Shown here piece after piece: positions 8,488 to 16,815 of a stretch of DNA of 32,650 nucleotides. How positions within the stretch are numbered: position 1 is the stretch's first letter; each line of letters begins with the position of its first letter. Under the pieces are notes generated by a model that was not told the origin of the DNA, ran no database searches, and worked only from the letters and a program-made list of their open reading frames with translations. This DNA comes from an uncultured Burkholderiaceae bacterium (GTDB taxonomy: Bacteria; Pseudomonadota; Gammaproteobacteria; Burkholderiales; Burkholderiaceae_C): assembly GCA_938022295.1 (NCBI GenBank), contig CALIDR010000144.1:1-32650 (forward strand), read 5' to 3'. The translations under genes and the position numbers were made by a program.

Positions 8488-8620
8488 CCCAGTGGTCTTC
8501 GGCCGGCGCGCCGTTGGCGTGGCGGCAGGCTCGCGGCCGTGTAGGTGGTCGACGGCGGCAGGCGGCATGGCATCGAAGCGGTCGCCATCTTCGGCCTACA
8601 CTGCGCCCGCTGTTGCTGAA

Positions 8621-8639
8621 CGGCGGCCGGCAGCCGCCG
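8621..8639 (+). other. Short hairpin upstream of the decarboxylase gene
   Basis: CGGCGGC (8621-8627) and GCCGCCG (8633-8639) form a perfect 7-base-pair stem around the loop CGGCA, just before the ribosome site of the gene starting at 8655. A near-identical hairpin with the same loop lies at 25245-25263 upstream of glgP. It could influence translation, or be a by-product of GC richness. Confidence 0.3.
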
Positions 8640-8654
8640 ACGAGGTTGGCCACC

Positions 8655-10928
8655 ATGCTGCGCTTCCACTTCCCGATCGTCATCATCGACGAGGACTTCC
8701 GCTCCGAGAACGCGTCGGGGCTGAGCATCCGCGCGCTCGCGCAGGCGATCGAGAAGGAGGGCTTCGAGGTGCTCGGCACGACGAGCTACGGCGACCTCAG
8801 CCAGTTCGCGCAGCAGCAAAGCCGCGCCAGCGCGTTCATCCTGTCGATCGACGACGAGGAGATCGCCGCCGAAGGGGGCCAGCCCGGGCAGGAGGGCCCG
8901 GCGGTCGAGGCGCTGCGCAAGTTCATCCGCGAGATCCGCTTCCGCAACGCCGACATCCCGATCTACCTGTCGGGCGAGACGCGCACGAGCCAGCACATCC
9001 CGAACGACATCCTGCGCGAGCTGCACGGCTTCATCCACATGTTCGAGGACACGCCGGACTTCGTCGCGCGGCACATCATCCGCGAGGCCAAGGCCTACCT
9101 CGACGGGCTGGCGCCGCCGTTCTTCAAGGCGCTGATGGACTACGCGCAGGACGGCTCGTACTCGTGGCACTGCCCGGGGCACTCGGGCGGCGTGGCGTTC
9201 CTGAAGAGCCCGGTCGGGCAGATGTTCCACCAGTTCTTCGGCGAGAACATGCTGCGCGCCGACGTGTGCAACGCCGTCGAGGAACTCGGCCAGCTGCTCG
9301 ACCACACCGGCCCGGTGGCGGCCAGCGAGAAGAACGCCGCGCGCATCTTCAACGCCGACCACTGCTTCTTCGTCACCAACGGCACGAGCACGAGCAACAA
9401 GATCGTCTGGCACCACACGGTGGCGCCGGGCGACGTGGTCGTCGTCGACCGCAACTGCCACAAGAGCATCCTGCACAGCATCATCATGACCGGCGCGGTG
9501 CCGGTGTTCATGACGCCCACGCGCAACCACTACGGGATCATCGGCCCGATCCCGCAGACCGAGTTCTCGCGCTCGGCGATCGAGAAGAAGATCGCCGCCA
9601 ACCCGCTGCTGGCCGGCGTGGATGCGAAGAAGGTCCGCCCGCGCATCATGGCGCTGACGCAGAGCACCTACGACGGCGTGCTCTACAACACCGAGACGAT
9701 CAAGGGCATGGTCGACGGCTGGATCGACACCCTGCACTTCGACGAGGCGTGGCTGCCGCACGCGGCGTTCCACCCGTTCTACGGCAGCTACCACGCGATG
9801 GGCAAGAAGCGCGCGCGCCCGGCGTCGACGATGGTGTACTCGACGCAGTCGACGCACAAGCTGCTGGCCGGCCTGTCGCAGGCCTCGCAGGTGCTGGTGC
9901 AGGACTCGCAGCAGGTGCGGCTGGACCGCCACCTCTTCAACGAGGCGTACCTGATGCACACCAGCACGTCGCCGCAGTACGCGATCATCGCCAGCTGCGA
10001 CGTCGCCGCGGCGATGATGGAGCCGCCCGGCGGCACCGCGCTGGTCGAGGAGAGCATCAAGGAGGCGCTGGACTTCCGGCGCGCGATGCGCAAGGTCGAG
10101 CGCGAGTTCGGCCACGACTGGTGGTTCACCGTCTGGGGCCCCGAGCGGCTCGCCGACGAGGGCATCGGCCGCGCGAGCGACTGGGTGCTCGAGGCCGGCG
10201 CCGACTGGCACGGCTTCGGCGAGGTGTCGCCGGGCTTCAACATGCTCGACCCGATCAAGAGCACCATCATCACCCCGGGCCTGGACGTGGCCGGGCGCTT
10301 CGCGAAGACGGGCATCCCGGCCAGCATCGTCACCAAGTTCCTCGCCGAGCACGGCGTCGTCGTCGAGAAGACGGGGCTGTACTCGTTCTTCATCATGTTC
10401 ACGATCGGCATCACGAAGGGCCGCTGGAACACGCTGCTGACGGCGCTGCAGCAGTTCAAGGACGACTACGACCGCAACGCGCCGCTGTGGCGCATCCTGC
10501 CCGAGTTCGTCGCCAAGCACGCGCGTTACGAGCGCATGGGGCTGCGCGACCTGTGCCAGGCGATCCACGAGATGTATGCTCAGGGCGACGTGGCGCGGCT
10601 GACGACCGAGATGTACCTGTCGGATCTGCAGCCGGCGATGACGCCCACCGACGCCTATGCGCGCATCGCCCACCGCGACACCGAGCGCGTGCCGATCGAC
10701 GAGCTCGAGGGGCGGGTGACGACGTCGCTGCTGACGCCGTACCCGCCGGGCATCCCGCTGCTGATCCCCGGCGAACGCTTCAACCGCAAGATCGTCGACT
10801 TCCTGCGCTTCACGCGCGCGTTCAACGCCGCGTTCCCCGGCTTCGCGACCGACGTCCACGGCCTGATCGAGGAGGAGGGCGACGACGGCCGCCCGCGCTA
10901 CGGCGTGGACTGCGTGCGCCAGCGCTGA
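8655..10928 (+). CDS. adiA: Biodegradative arginine decarboxylase (AdiA-type, PLP-dependent)
   Basis: The 757-residue product is a full-length member of the PLP fold-I Orn/Lys/Arg decarboxylase group. It catalyses arginine to agmatine plus CO2, consuming a proton, in the cytoplasm. An N-terminal response-regulator-like wing domain (residues about 1-130) precedes the PLP core. The Schiff-base lysine is Lys402 in STHKLLAGLSQAS, and the upstream HFDEAW contains the PLP-ring Asp. The C-terminal part (GITKG, LEGR, PYPPGIPL, PGERF, FPGF.TDVHG) matches E. coli AdiA (755 aa) better than LdcC/CadA, which is why arginine is favoured over lysine; biochemical specificity remains inferred. The ATG at 8655 follows GAGG (8642-8645). 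No agmatine antiporter gene is adjacent. The gene stands alone between the protease and the convergent glucokinase operon. Confidence 0.88.
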   Translation: MLRFHFPIVIIDEDFRSENASGLSIRALAQAIEKEGFEVLGTTSYGDLSQFAQQQSRASAFILSIDDEEIAAEGGQPGQEGPAVEALRKFIREIRFRNADIPIYLSGETRTSQHIPNDILRELHGFIHMFEDTPDFVARHIIREAKAYLDGLAPPFFKALMDYAQDGSYSWHCPGHSGGVAFLKSPVGQMFHQFFGENMLRADVCNAVEELGQLLDHTGPVAASEKNAARIFNADHCFFVTNGTSTSNKIVWHHTVAPGDVVVVDRNCHKSILHSIIMTGAVPVFMTPTRNHYGIIGPIPQTEFSRSAIEKKIAANPLLAGVDAKKVRPRIMALTQSTYDGVLYNTETIKGMVDGWIDTLHFDEAWLPHAAFHPFYGSYHAMGKKRARPASTMVYSTQSTHKLLAGLSQASQVLVQDSQQVRLDRHLFNEAYLMHTSTSPQYAIIASCDVAAAMMEPPGGTALVEESIKEALDFRRAMRKVEREFGHDWWFTVWGPERLADEGIGRASDWVLEAGADWHGFGEVSPGFNMLDPIKSTIITPGLDVAGRFAKTGIPASIVTKFLAEHGVVVEKTGLYSFFIMFTIGITKGRWNTLLTALQQFKDDYDRNAPLWRILPEFVAKHARYERMGLRDLCQAIHEMYAQGDVARLTTEMYLSDLQPAMTPTDAYARIAHRDTERVPIDELEGRVTTSLLTPYPPGIPLLIPGERFNRKIVDFLRFTRAFNAAFPGFATDVHGLIEEEGDDGRPRYGVDCVRQR

Positions 10929-10945
10929 CGGCGCAGCGGGGCACC

Positions 10946-10966
10946 CGCGGCGCGCCCGCCGCCGCG
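10946..10966. terminator. Hairpin between convergent genes
   Basis: CGCGGCG (10946-10952) pairs with CGCCGCG (10960-10966) around a 7-base loop. It lies in the 45-base gap between the stops of the decarboxylase (+) and the glucokinase-RpiR gene (-). It may serve both strands, but there is no T-tract on either side, so the call is tentative. Confidence 0.35.
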
Positions 10967-10973
10967 CCGCAGG

Positions 10974-12896
10974 TCAGCCGCCGCCGTGCGAGGTCAGGTG
11001 CGCCAGCCCGGCGGTACCGGGCGCGTGCTGCGCCGGCGCGGCCGTGCGCAGGCGCACCGCGCTGCCGTCGCCGGGCGGGGGTCCGGCGGCGTCGTCGGAT
11101 TCCAGCCCGCCGGCAGCCGCCGGTGCCGGGCTGCGCATCGCGACGCCGACGGCGAGGATGTCGATCACGAGCAGGTTCAGGATGCGGCCGACCATCGGCA
11201 TCTGCGTGTCGGGGTCCTCCGCGTGGTCGACGAACAGCGCGACGTCGGCCTTGCGTGCCAGCGGCGACTGGCCGTGGGTGATCGCGATCACCGCCGCCCC
11301 GCGTTCGCGCGCGACGTCGACCGCCGCCAGCAGCTCGGGCACGCGCCCGGTCGGGCTGATCGCGACGACGACCTCATGCTCGGTCAGCACGGCGGCGGCC
11401 AGCCGCTGCAGCCGCGCGTCGGTGTAGGCGACGCTGGGCTTGCCGCAGCGCAGGAACTTGTACTGCGCGTCCTCGGCCACGACGCCGTACTGGCCGACGG
11501 CGTAGAACTCGACGCGCCGGCACGCCAGCAGCAGCGACAGCGCCTGGTCGAGCGCCTCGCGGTGGAGGTGCTCGCGCACCTGCAGGATCGCCGAGGCCGT
11601 GTTGTCGAGCACCTTGGCCCCGATCTCGAGCGCCGAATCGGCGCCGGTGACGACGCTGTGCGTGACCGGGATCGTGCCGCCCAGGCCCGAGGCCAGGCGC
11701 AGCTTGAAGTCCGACAGCCCCTCGCAGCCGAGCGAGCGGCAGAACCGGATCACGGTCGGCTGGCTGACCTCGGCCGCGCGCGCGATGTCGGCGATCGGCT
11801 CGCCGAGCAGCTGGCGCGGACGCGCGAGCACGAGGTCGGCGACCTTGCGCTCGGCCGGCGGCAGCGCGTTGCGGGCGCGGCGCACGCGCTCGATCATGCT
11901 CGACGAGGCGGCCTCGAGCCGGCGCAGCTGCGCGTCGAGGATCGCCGAGACGCCGAGCCAAGTCGCGTGCTCGGCCGTGATGACGAAGGTCGGGATCGCG
12001 GCCAGGTAGGCGCCGAAGCGGCCCTTGGCCTCGAAGCGGGCGCGGAAGCCCGAACGGTCGAAGTGCTCGCCCAGCCGCGGCACGATGCCGCCGCCGATGT
12101 AGACGCCCCCGAGCGCGCCGAGGGTGACGGCGAGGTTCGACGCCGCGGTGCCGAGCATGCAGCAGAAGGCCTCGACCGTCTCGACGCACAGCGGGTCGGT
12201 GCCGGCCATCGCGCGGCGGGTGATCTCGGGTGCCCGCAGCGCCGCGGCGCCGGCCGGGTCGCGGCGTCGGCCGAGCGCGGCGTGGATCAGCTCCAGCCCG
12301 GGGCCCGACAGCAGGCGCTCGAACGAGACGTGGCCGTGCAGCCGCCGCGCGTGCTCGAGGATCGCGAGCTCGCGGTCGTCGGCCGGCGCGAAGCTCGCGT
12401 GCCCGCCTTCCGAGCCGAGCGAGAACCAGCCGTCGTCGACCGGGATCAGCCCCGAGACCCCGAGCCCGGTGCCGGCGCCGAGCAGCCCGATCACGCTGCG
12501 CTCGCGCGCCGCACCGCCGCCGACCTGCCGCCGCTGGTGCGGCGCCAGGCGCGGAATCGCCATCGCCAGCGCGGTGAAGTCGTTGACGACGACCAGCGTG
12601 CGCAGCCCCAGCCGCTGGCGCGTCTGCTCGATCGAGAACTGCCACGGGAAGTTGGTCATCCGCACGTGGTCGCCCTCGACCGGGTTGGCGATCGCCACCG
12701 CCGCATGGGCGATCGCCGTGGCCGGCGGCAAGGTGGCGACGAAGGCCGTGACGGCGGAGGCGAAGTCGGCGTGGTCGGTGCAGCGCAGGGTGGCCGCGTG
12801 CCGGTGGATGCCCGGCGCGGTCTCGACCGCGAACCGGGCATAGGTCGCGCCGACGTCGACGATCAGCCGCGGCGAATCGAACGGCGGGGCGGACAT
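10974..12896 (-). CDS. Glucokinase-RpiR/HexR fusion protein
   Basis: The 640-residue protein has a proteobacterial glucokinase domain (residues about 10-325), an RpiR-type helix-turn-helix (about 332-405, containing VSQPTVIRFCRSLG), a SIS sugar-phosphate-binding domain (about 450-585) and a Pro/Ala-rich tail. The same order occurs in the Burkholderia bifunctional glucokinase/RpiR regulator. Glucose-contact residues are kept (VNDFTALA, SEGGH, FERLLSGPG). The N-terminal phosphate loop, normally DxGGTNAR, reads DVGATYAR, with Ala17 and Tyr19 replacing Gly and Asn. The kinase activity may therefore be weakened or lost, leaving a glucose- and sugar-phosphate-responsive regulator; that is inference. 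The gene starts 18 bases after the stand-alone glk and is probably co-transcribed with it. HexR-like palindromes occur upstream of the operon. Confidence 0.88.
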   Translation of the reverse strand: MSAPPFDSPRLIVDVGATYARFAVETAPGIHRHAATLRCTDHADFASAVTAFVATLPPATAIAHAAVAIANPVEGDHVRMTNFPWQFSIEQTRQRLGLRTLVVVNDFTALAMAIPRLAPHQRRQVGGGAARERSVIGLLGAGTGLGVSGLIPVDDGWFSLGSEGGHASFAPADDRELAILEHARRLHGHVSFERLLSGPGLELIHAALGRRRDPAGAAALRAPEITRRAMAGTDPLCVETVEAFCCMLGTAASNLAVTLGALGGVYIGGGIVPRLGEHFDRSGFRARFEAKGRFGAYLAAIPTFVITAEHATWLGVSAILDAQLRRLEAASSSMIERVRRARNALPPAERKVADLVLARPRQLLGEPIADIARAAEVSQPTVIRFCRSLGCEGLSDFKLRLASGLGGTIPVTHSVVTGADSALEIGAKVLDNTASAILQVREHLHREALDQALSLLLACRRVEFYAVGQYGVVAEDAQYKFLRCGKPSVAYTDARLQRLAAAVLTEHEVVVAISPTGRVPELLAAVDVARERGAAVIAITHGQSPLARKADVALFVDHAEDPDTQMPMVGRILNLLVIDILAVGVAMRSPAPAAAGGLESDDAAGPPPGDGSAVRLRTAAPAQHAPGTAGLAHLTSHGGG

Positions 12897-12914
12897 CGGC
12901 GGCGGTCGGGACGC

Positions 12915-13892
12915 CTAGCGCTGTGCCAGGTCGAGCGCGCGCGAGGCGCCGCGCAGCGCCGGCGCGGTGGCGGTGATCAGCCACGTCGGGACGGCGCGCA
13001 GGTAGCCGGCGAACCGGCCCTTGTCCTCGAAGCGGTGGCGGAACAGCGCGTGGTCGAACGCGGCGCCCAGGCGCGGCAGCACGCCGCCGCCGAGATAGAC
13101 CCCGCCGCGTGCGCCGAGCGTCAGCGCCAGGTTGCCGGCGACGTTGCCGAGAAAGCCGCAGAACAGCCGCACCGCTTCGACAGCGCGCGCGTCGCTGGCG
13201 TCGGCGGCGGCCAGCCCGATCTCGCGCGGACCGCGTGCCGGCGGCCCGACGCCGTCGCGCTCGCACAGCGCGGTGTAGACCTCCACCAGGCCGGGGCCCG
13301 ACACGACGCGTTCCGCCGACACGTGCCCGAAGCGCGCGCGCAGCCGCGCGAGCAACTGCGCGTCGGCATCGTCGGCGGCCGCGAGCGTCACGTGGCCGCC
13401 CTCGCCGGCCAGCGGCAGCCAGCCGCCCGAGCCGTCGGGCACCAGGCCCGAGACTCCCAGGCCGGTGCCGGGACCGATGACGCCGATCGCGCAGCCGGCC
13501 ACCGCGGCGCCGCCGCCGATGGCCGTGCGCTCGTCGGGGCTGAGCACCGGCACCGCGAGCGCGAGCGCGGTGAAATCGTTGATCACGACGCAGCGCCGGG
13601 CGCCGAGGGCGGCCCGCAGGCCCTCGATCGAGAACGCCCACGGGCTGTTGGTCAGGCGGACTTCGTCGCCGGTCACCGCGGTCGCGACTCCCAGGCCGAT
13701 CTCGTCCGGGGCCGGCAGCCCCTCGTCGGCAAGGTAGCGCTCGGCCGAGGCGACCGCCGAGGCGTGGTCGGCGCAACGGTGCACGACGACGCGCTGCGGC
13801 AGCCGGTCACCCGGGCCTTGCCAGGCCCAGCGCGCGTTCGTGCCGCCGATGTCGCCGAGCAGCCGCGAGCGGCGCGGGCACGCCGCCGTCAT
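12915..13892 (-). CDS. glk: Glucokinase (stand-alone)
   Basis: This cytoplasmic enzyme phosphorylates glucose with ATP to glucose 6-phosphate. At 325 residues it has the usual length for the proteobacterial Glk family. Canonical motifs are intact: GDIGGTNARW (residues 13-22) for the phosphate loop, INDFTALA with the catalytic Asp, GPGTGLGVSGL, GEGGH, and AERVVSGPGL. It is closely similar to the kinase half of the adjacent fusion gene, so the pair arose by duplication or by recruitment of a second glk. It is the first gene of the minus-strand operon; its ATG at 13892 faces the maltodextrin operon across a 261-base divergent region. Glucose released by the amylolytic enzymes encoded next door would be its natural substrate. 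Confidence 0.9.
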   Translation of the reverse strand: MTAACPRRSRLLGDIGGTNARWAWQGPGDRLPQRVVVHRCADHASAVASAERYLADEGLPAPDEIGLGVATAVTGDEVRLTNSPWAFSIEGLRAALGARRCVVINDFTALALAVPVLSPDERTAIGGGAAVAGCAIGVIGPGTGLGVSGLVPDGSGGWLPLAGEGGHVTLAAADDADAQLLARLRARFGHVSAERVVSGPGLVEVYTALCERDGVGPPARGPREIGLAAADASDARAVEAVRLFCGFLGNVAGNLALTLGARGGVYLGGGVLPRLGAAFDHALFRHRFEDKGRFAGYLRAVPTWLITATAPALRGASRALDLAQR

Positions 13893-13935
13893 GCCGAGTT
13901 GACGCGGTACCGGGCCAGGGCAGGGCGCGCGTCGA

Positions 13936-13950
13936 TGTAGTGAAACAACA
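13936..13950. promoter_or_regulatory. Candidate RpiR/HexR operator 1
   Basis: TGTAGTGAAACAACA is an imperfect palindrome: TGT.GT and AC.ACA arms match around a 3-base centre, with one mismatched pair in the arms. It resembles the TGTA.T...A.TACA shape described for HexR operators in proteobacteria. It lies 44 bases upstream of the glk start, where a repressor would affect the operon encoding the RpiR fusion (autoregulation). No binding data; the call is by pattern. Confidence 0.5.
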
Positions 13951-14067
13951 TTCCGAGCTTCAGCCTTTGGCCGACGAGGCCTCAGAACGCAAGTCTGGCA
14001 GGGCAGTTCCGCAGCTTACGCGCGCGTGCGGCGGACTGGCCCTAGGGGAAACTCCCGGGGAGGAGGC

Positions 14068-14082
14068 TGTAGTTTGGCTACC
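14068..14082. promoter_or_regulatory. Candidate RpiR/HexR operator 2
   Basis: TGTAGTTTGGCTACC has perfect GTAG/CTAC arms around a 5-base centre and shares its TGTAGT half with operator 1. The two centres are 132 bases apart. This copy is about 70 bases upstream of the amylase start and would place the mal operon under the same regulator. Confidence 0.45.
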
Positions 14083-14114
14083 AGAATCCAGAAGAACGAG
14101 AACCAACAGGCGAC

Positions 14115-14129
14115 GGCACGCGGCGTGCC
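14115..14129 (+). other. Leader hairpin before the amylase gene
   Basis: GGCACG (14115-14120) pairs with CGTGCC (14124-14129) around the loop CGG, ending 10 bases before the Shine-Dalgarno. It may modulate initiation at the TTG start; there is no T-tract, so it is not an intrinsic attenuator. Confidence 0.3.
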
Positions 14130-14139
14130 CGCCGGTGGC

Positions 14140-14145
14140 AGGAGA
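14140..14145 (+). promoter_or_regulatory. Shine-Dalgarno fixing the TTG start of the amylase
   Basis: AGGAGA lies 8 bases before the TTG at 14154. No ATG or GTG nearby is in frame with both a ribosome site and a complete signal peptide, so the TTG start is preferred. Confidence 0.75.
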
Positions 14146-14153
14146 CAGTCGAA

Positions 14154-15650
14154 TTGCGGTCCAACGGGGCGGGCGGCGCGCGGAGGGGGCTGGCAGCCGT
14201 CGCGTTGGCATTGCTGTCGCTTTGCGCAGGCGCGGCCGACTGGTCGCGCGAAGTTCTGTACTTCGTCCTGATCGATCGCTTCGCCGACGGCGACGCCACG
14301 AACAACCGCGGCGTGGACCGCCGCAACCCCGGGGGCTGGCACGGCGGCGACCTGAAGGGGCTCACCGCGCAGCTCGACGAACTGCGCGACCTCGGCGTGA
14401 CGGCGCTGTGGATCAATCCGGTGCAGCTGCAGCAGGCGCGCGGCATGCCGGCCCAGGCGCCGGGCGCGCCGGCGTTCGTGCACGAGCCCTTCCACGGCTA
14501 CTGGATCCACGATTTCGAGGCGATCGAGCCGCGCTTCGGCGCCGCCGACGACCTGAAGCGCCTGGTCGACGAAGCCCGCGCGCGCGGCATCAAGGTGCTG
14601 CTCGACGTCGTCTACAACCACACCGGGTACACGTCCAAGTACGCCGACCGCCGCACCAGCGACGGCCAGCCGTGGGTCCGCAGGGGCGAGGGCAACTGCG
14701 AGGTCGAGCCGGTGACCTGCGCCGTCGGCGGGCTGCCCGATCTGCGCACCGAACTGCCCGAGGTCCGCGACCACGTGCTGCGGGCCAACATCGCGCTGGC
14801 CCGGCGCGCCGGCGTCGACGGCTTCCGCCTCGACACCTACAAGCACATCGACGGCGACTTTTGGGCCGAGCACCGCCGGCGCACGCGCGCCGAGCTGGGG
14901 CCGCAGTTCTTCCTGCTGGCGGAGGTCTGGGGCGGCACCGCGCAGTCGCTCGACGGCTTCTTCGCGCGTGACGAGGTCGACGCGGGCTTCGATTTCAGCT
15001 TCAAGGGCAGCTGCGAAGCCTGGGTGCAGGGGCGCGGGCGCACGGTGGCCTACGCAGCCTACCTGCGCTCGCGCCACCAGGTGCGGCCGGGCTACCACCT
15101 CGCGCACTACCTCTCCAGTCACGACGAGCCGATGATGCTCGGCACGCTCGGCGGCGATCGTGCCCGCTTCCGGCTGTGCGCCGCGCTGCAGATGACCTCG
15201 CTCGGCATTCCCGTCGTCTACTACGGCGAAGAGGTCGCCCGCGGCGGCCACGACTGGCCGTTCAACCGCAACCCGATGCCCTGGGGCGAGCGCGACATCC
15301 AGCCCGGCAAGGGGATCGCGCGCGACGAGTCGATGCGCGAGTTCTACAAGGCGCTGATCCGCATCCGCCGCGAGCATCCGGCGCTGACGCAGGGCGGCTA
15401 CGAGATGCTGACCCGGCCGCAGGATCCGGTGCTCGCGTTCGGCCGCCACGATCCCGCGAGCGGGGACCGCGTCGTCGTCCTAGTCCATCGCGAGGACCAG
15501 CCCGGCCGCGCCGACGTCGCGCTGCCCGCCGACTGGCCCGCCGCGTGGCGGGACCGCCTGGACGGGCACGACGTGAACGCCGTCGACGGGCGGCTGGCCG
15601 TCGAGATGGCGGCGCGGTCGGTGCGCATCCTGGCGCCGGTTCGCCCCTAG
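14154..15650 (+). CDS. Exported alpha-amylase family glycoside hydrolase (GH13)
   Basis: The product (498 residues) starts at a TTG with a strong ribosome site and has a signal peptide: Arg residues near position 10, a hydrophobic Ala/Leu core and a likely cleavage around AGA-A before DWS at residues 26-29. GH13 motifs are in order: DVVYNHTG (region I), GFRLDTYKH with nucleophile Asp227 (II), AEVWG with acid/base Glu257 (III), and YLSSHDE with stabiliser Asp324 (IV). LPDLRTE occupies the region V position. It probably hydrolyses alpha-1,4-glucan or maltodextrin in the periplasm or outside the cell. There is no separate starch-binding domain; the exported binding protein later in the operon could supply that role. 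It is the first gene of the mal operon, ending 21 bases before malK. The precise GH13 subfamily is not assigned. Confidence 0.9.
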   Translation: MRSNGAGGARRGLAAVALALLSLCAGAADWSREVLYFVLIDRFADGDATNNRGVDRRNPGGWHGGDLKGLTAQLDELRDLGVTALWINPVQLQQARGMPAQAPGAPAFVHEPFHGYWIHDFEAIEPRFGAADDLKRLVDEARARGIKVLLDVVYNHTGYTSKYADRRTSDGQPWVRRGEGNCEVEPVTCAVGGLPDLRTELPEVRDHVLRANIALARRAGVDGFRLDTYKHIDGDFWAEHRRRTRAELGPQFFLLAEVWGGTAQSLDGFFARDEVDAGFDFSFKGSCEAWVQGRGRTVAYAAYLRSRHQVRPGYHLAHYLSSHDEPMMLGTLGGDRARFRLCAALQMTSLGIPVVYYGEEVARGGHDWPFNRNPMPWGERDIQPGKGIARDESMREFYKALIRIRREHPALTQGGYEMLTRPQDPVLAFGRHDPASGDRVVVLVHREDQPGRADVALPADWPAAWRDRLDGHDVNAVDGRLAVEMAARSVRILAPVRP

Positions 15651-15671
15651 CCGCAGGCAGTCGAGCAGGCG

Positions 15672-16790
15672 ATGGCTTCGATCACGCTGGACCACATCGG
15701 CAAGTCGTACACGCCGGGCGTCGACGTGATCCGCGACCTCACGTTCGAGATCAGGGACGGCGAGTTCATGGTCTTCGTCGGCCCGTCGGGCTGCGGCAAG
15801 TCGACCGTGCTGCGCATGATCGCCGGGCTGGAGAGCATCACCAGCGGCACGCTGAAGATCGGCGACCGGGTCGTCAACGACGTGCACCCGAAGGACCGCG
15901 ACATCGCGATGGTGTTCCAGAGCTATGCGCTGTATCCGCACATGACGGTGTACGACAACATCGCCTTCGGGCTGCAGATCCGCAAGATCCCGGAAGCCGA
16001 GATCCGCAAGCGGGTCCAGGAGGCGGCCGAGACGCTCGGCCTGAACGCGTTCCTCGACCGCAAGCCGAAGGCGCTGTCGGGCGGCCAGCGCCAGCGGGTG
16101 GCGCTCGGCCGCGCGATCGTGCGCAACCCGAGCGTGTTCCTGTTCGACGAGCCGCTGTCGAACCTGGACGCCGAGCTTCGGGTGCACATGCGCGCGGAGC
16201 TCTCGAAGCTGCAGCGGCGGCTGAAGACGACCACCGTCTACGTCACCCACGACCAGGTCGAGGCGATGACGATGGGCCACCGCATCGCGGTGCTGCGCCC
16301 TTGCGGCAAGGACCCGGGCGTGAGCAACCTGACACAGATCGGCACGCCGATGGAGATCTACGACACGCCGGCGAACCTCTTCACCGCCGGCTTCATGGGC
16401 ACGCCGAAGATGAACCTGCTCAAGGCCAGGCTCAGCGACGACGGCCGCGACGTGCTGTGCCACGGCGTGCGCATGCCGGTGTCGGAGGCATTCCGCGCCG
16501 CGGCACTGCAGCACCGCGGCCGCGACGTGGTGCTGGGCATCCGCCCCGAGCACATCGGGGCGGCGCACGAGATCGACTGGCAAAGCGACTGCGGCATCAC
16601 CGGCACGATCGAGATCCTCGAGCCGCTGGGCCACGAGGTCATCGTGCACTTCCAGGTCCACGGCGAGACGGTGTCCGGGCGGCTGCGCAGCCACACCGCG
16701 CTGCCGGCGCCGGGCGACCCGATCACGCTGAAGGTCAAGACCGAGGCGATGCACCTGTTCGACCCCGTCACCGAACAACGCCTGAGTTGA
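15672..16790 (+). CDS. malK: Maltodextrin ABC transporter ATP-binding protein
   Basis: The 372-residue protein is a full-length MalK/UgpC-type ATPase powering sugar import from the cytoplasmic face. Walker A GPSGCGKST (residues 37-45), Q-loop FQSYALYPH, signature LSGGQ (135-139), Walker B VFLFDE with catalytic Glu160, D-loop SNLD and switch His193 are all present. A TOBE-containing regulatory domain follows from about residue 235 to the end, as in MalK. Family members accept several di- and oligosaccharides; maltodextrin is inferred from the flanking amylase, malEFG and glycogen genes. It follows the amylase by 21 bases and precedes the binding protein by 25. Confidence 0.92.
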   Translation: MASITLDHIGKSYTPGVDVIRDLTFEIRDGEFMVFVGPSGCGKSTVLRMIAGLESITSGTLKIGDRVVNDVHPKDRDIAMVFQSYALYPHMTVYDNIAFGLQIRKIPEAEIRKRVQEAAETLGLNAFLDRKPKALSGGQRQRVALGRAIVRNPSVFLFDEPLSNLDAELRVHMRAELSKLQRRLKTTTVYVTHDQVEAMTMGHRIAVLRPCGKDPGVSNLTQIGTPMEIYDTPANLFTAGFMGTPKMNLLKARLSDDGRDVLCHGVRMPVSEAFRAAALQHRGRDVVLGIRPEHIGAAHEIDWQSDCGITGTIEILEPLGHEVIVHFQVHGETVSGRLRSHTALPAPGDPITLKVKTEAMHLFDPVTEQRLS

Positions 16791-16815
16791 ACCCCGTACG
16801 ACGCAGGAGCCGACC

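Larger units (their letters stand above)
13893..14153. promoter_or_regulatory. Divergent promoter region between the glk and mal operons
   Basis: This 261-base region separates the minus-strand glucokinase operon from the plus-strand amylase-mal operon, so it should contain both promoters. It has lower GC than the coding sequence around it and carries two HexR-like palindromes, a leader hairpin and the ribosome site of the amylase gene. I could not find -35/-10 pairs good enough to name. Confidence 0.7.

Noticed and set aside
8484..10859. Antisense 791-codon frame over the arginine decarboxylase gene
   Set aside because: The decarboxylase on the plus strand is unmistakable; the antisense product has no recognisable domain.
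10986..13940. Plus-strand 984-codon frame over both glucokinase genes
   Set aside because: Composition is Arg/Gly/Asp/Ala-rich shadow; the minus strand encodes clear glucokinase motifs in both genes.
14154..14260. Amylase signal sequence as a lipoprotein signal (Cys in LSLCAGAA)
   Set aside because: The residue before Cys is Leu, not Gly/Ala/Ser, so the lipobox is not met; signal peptidase I cleavage near AGA-A is more likely.
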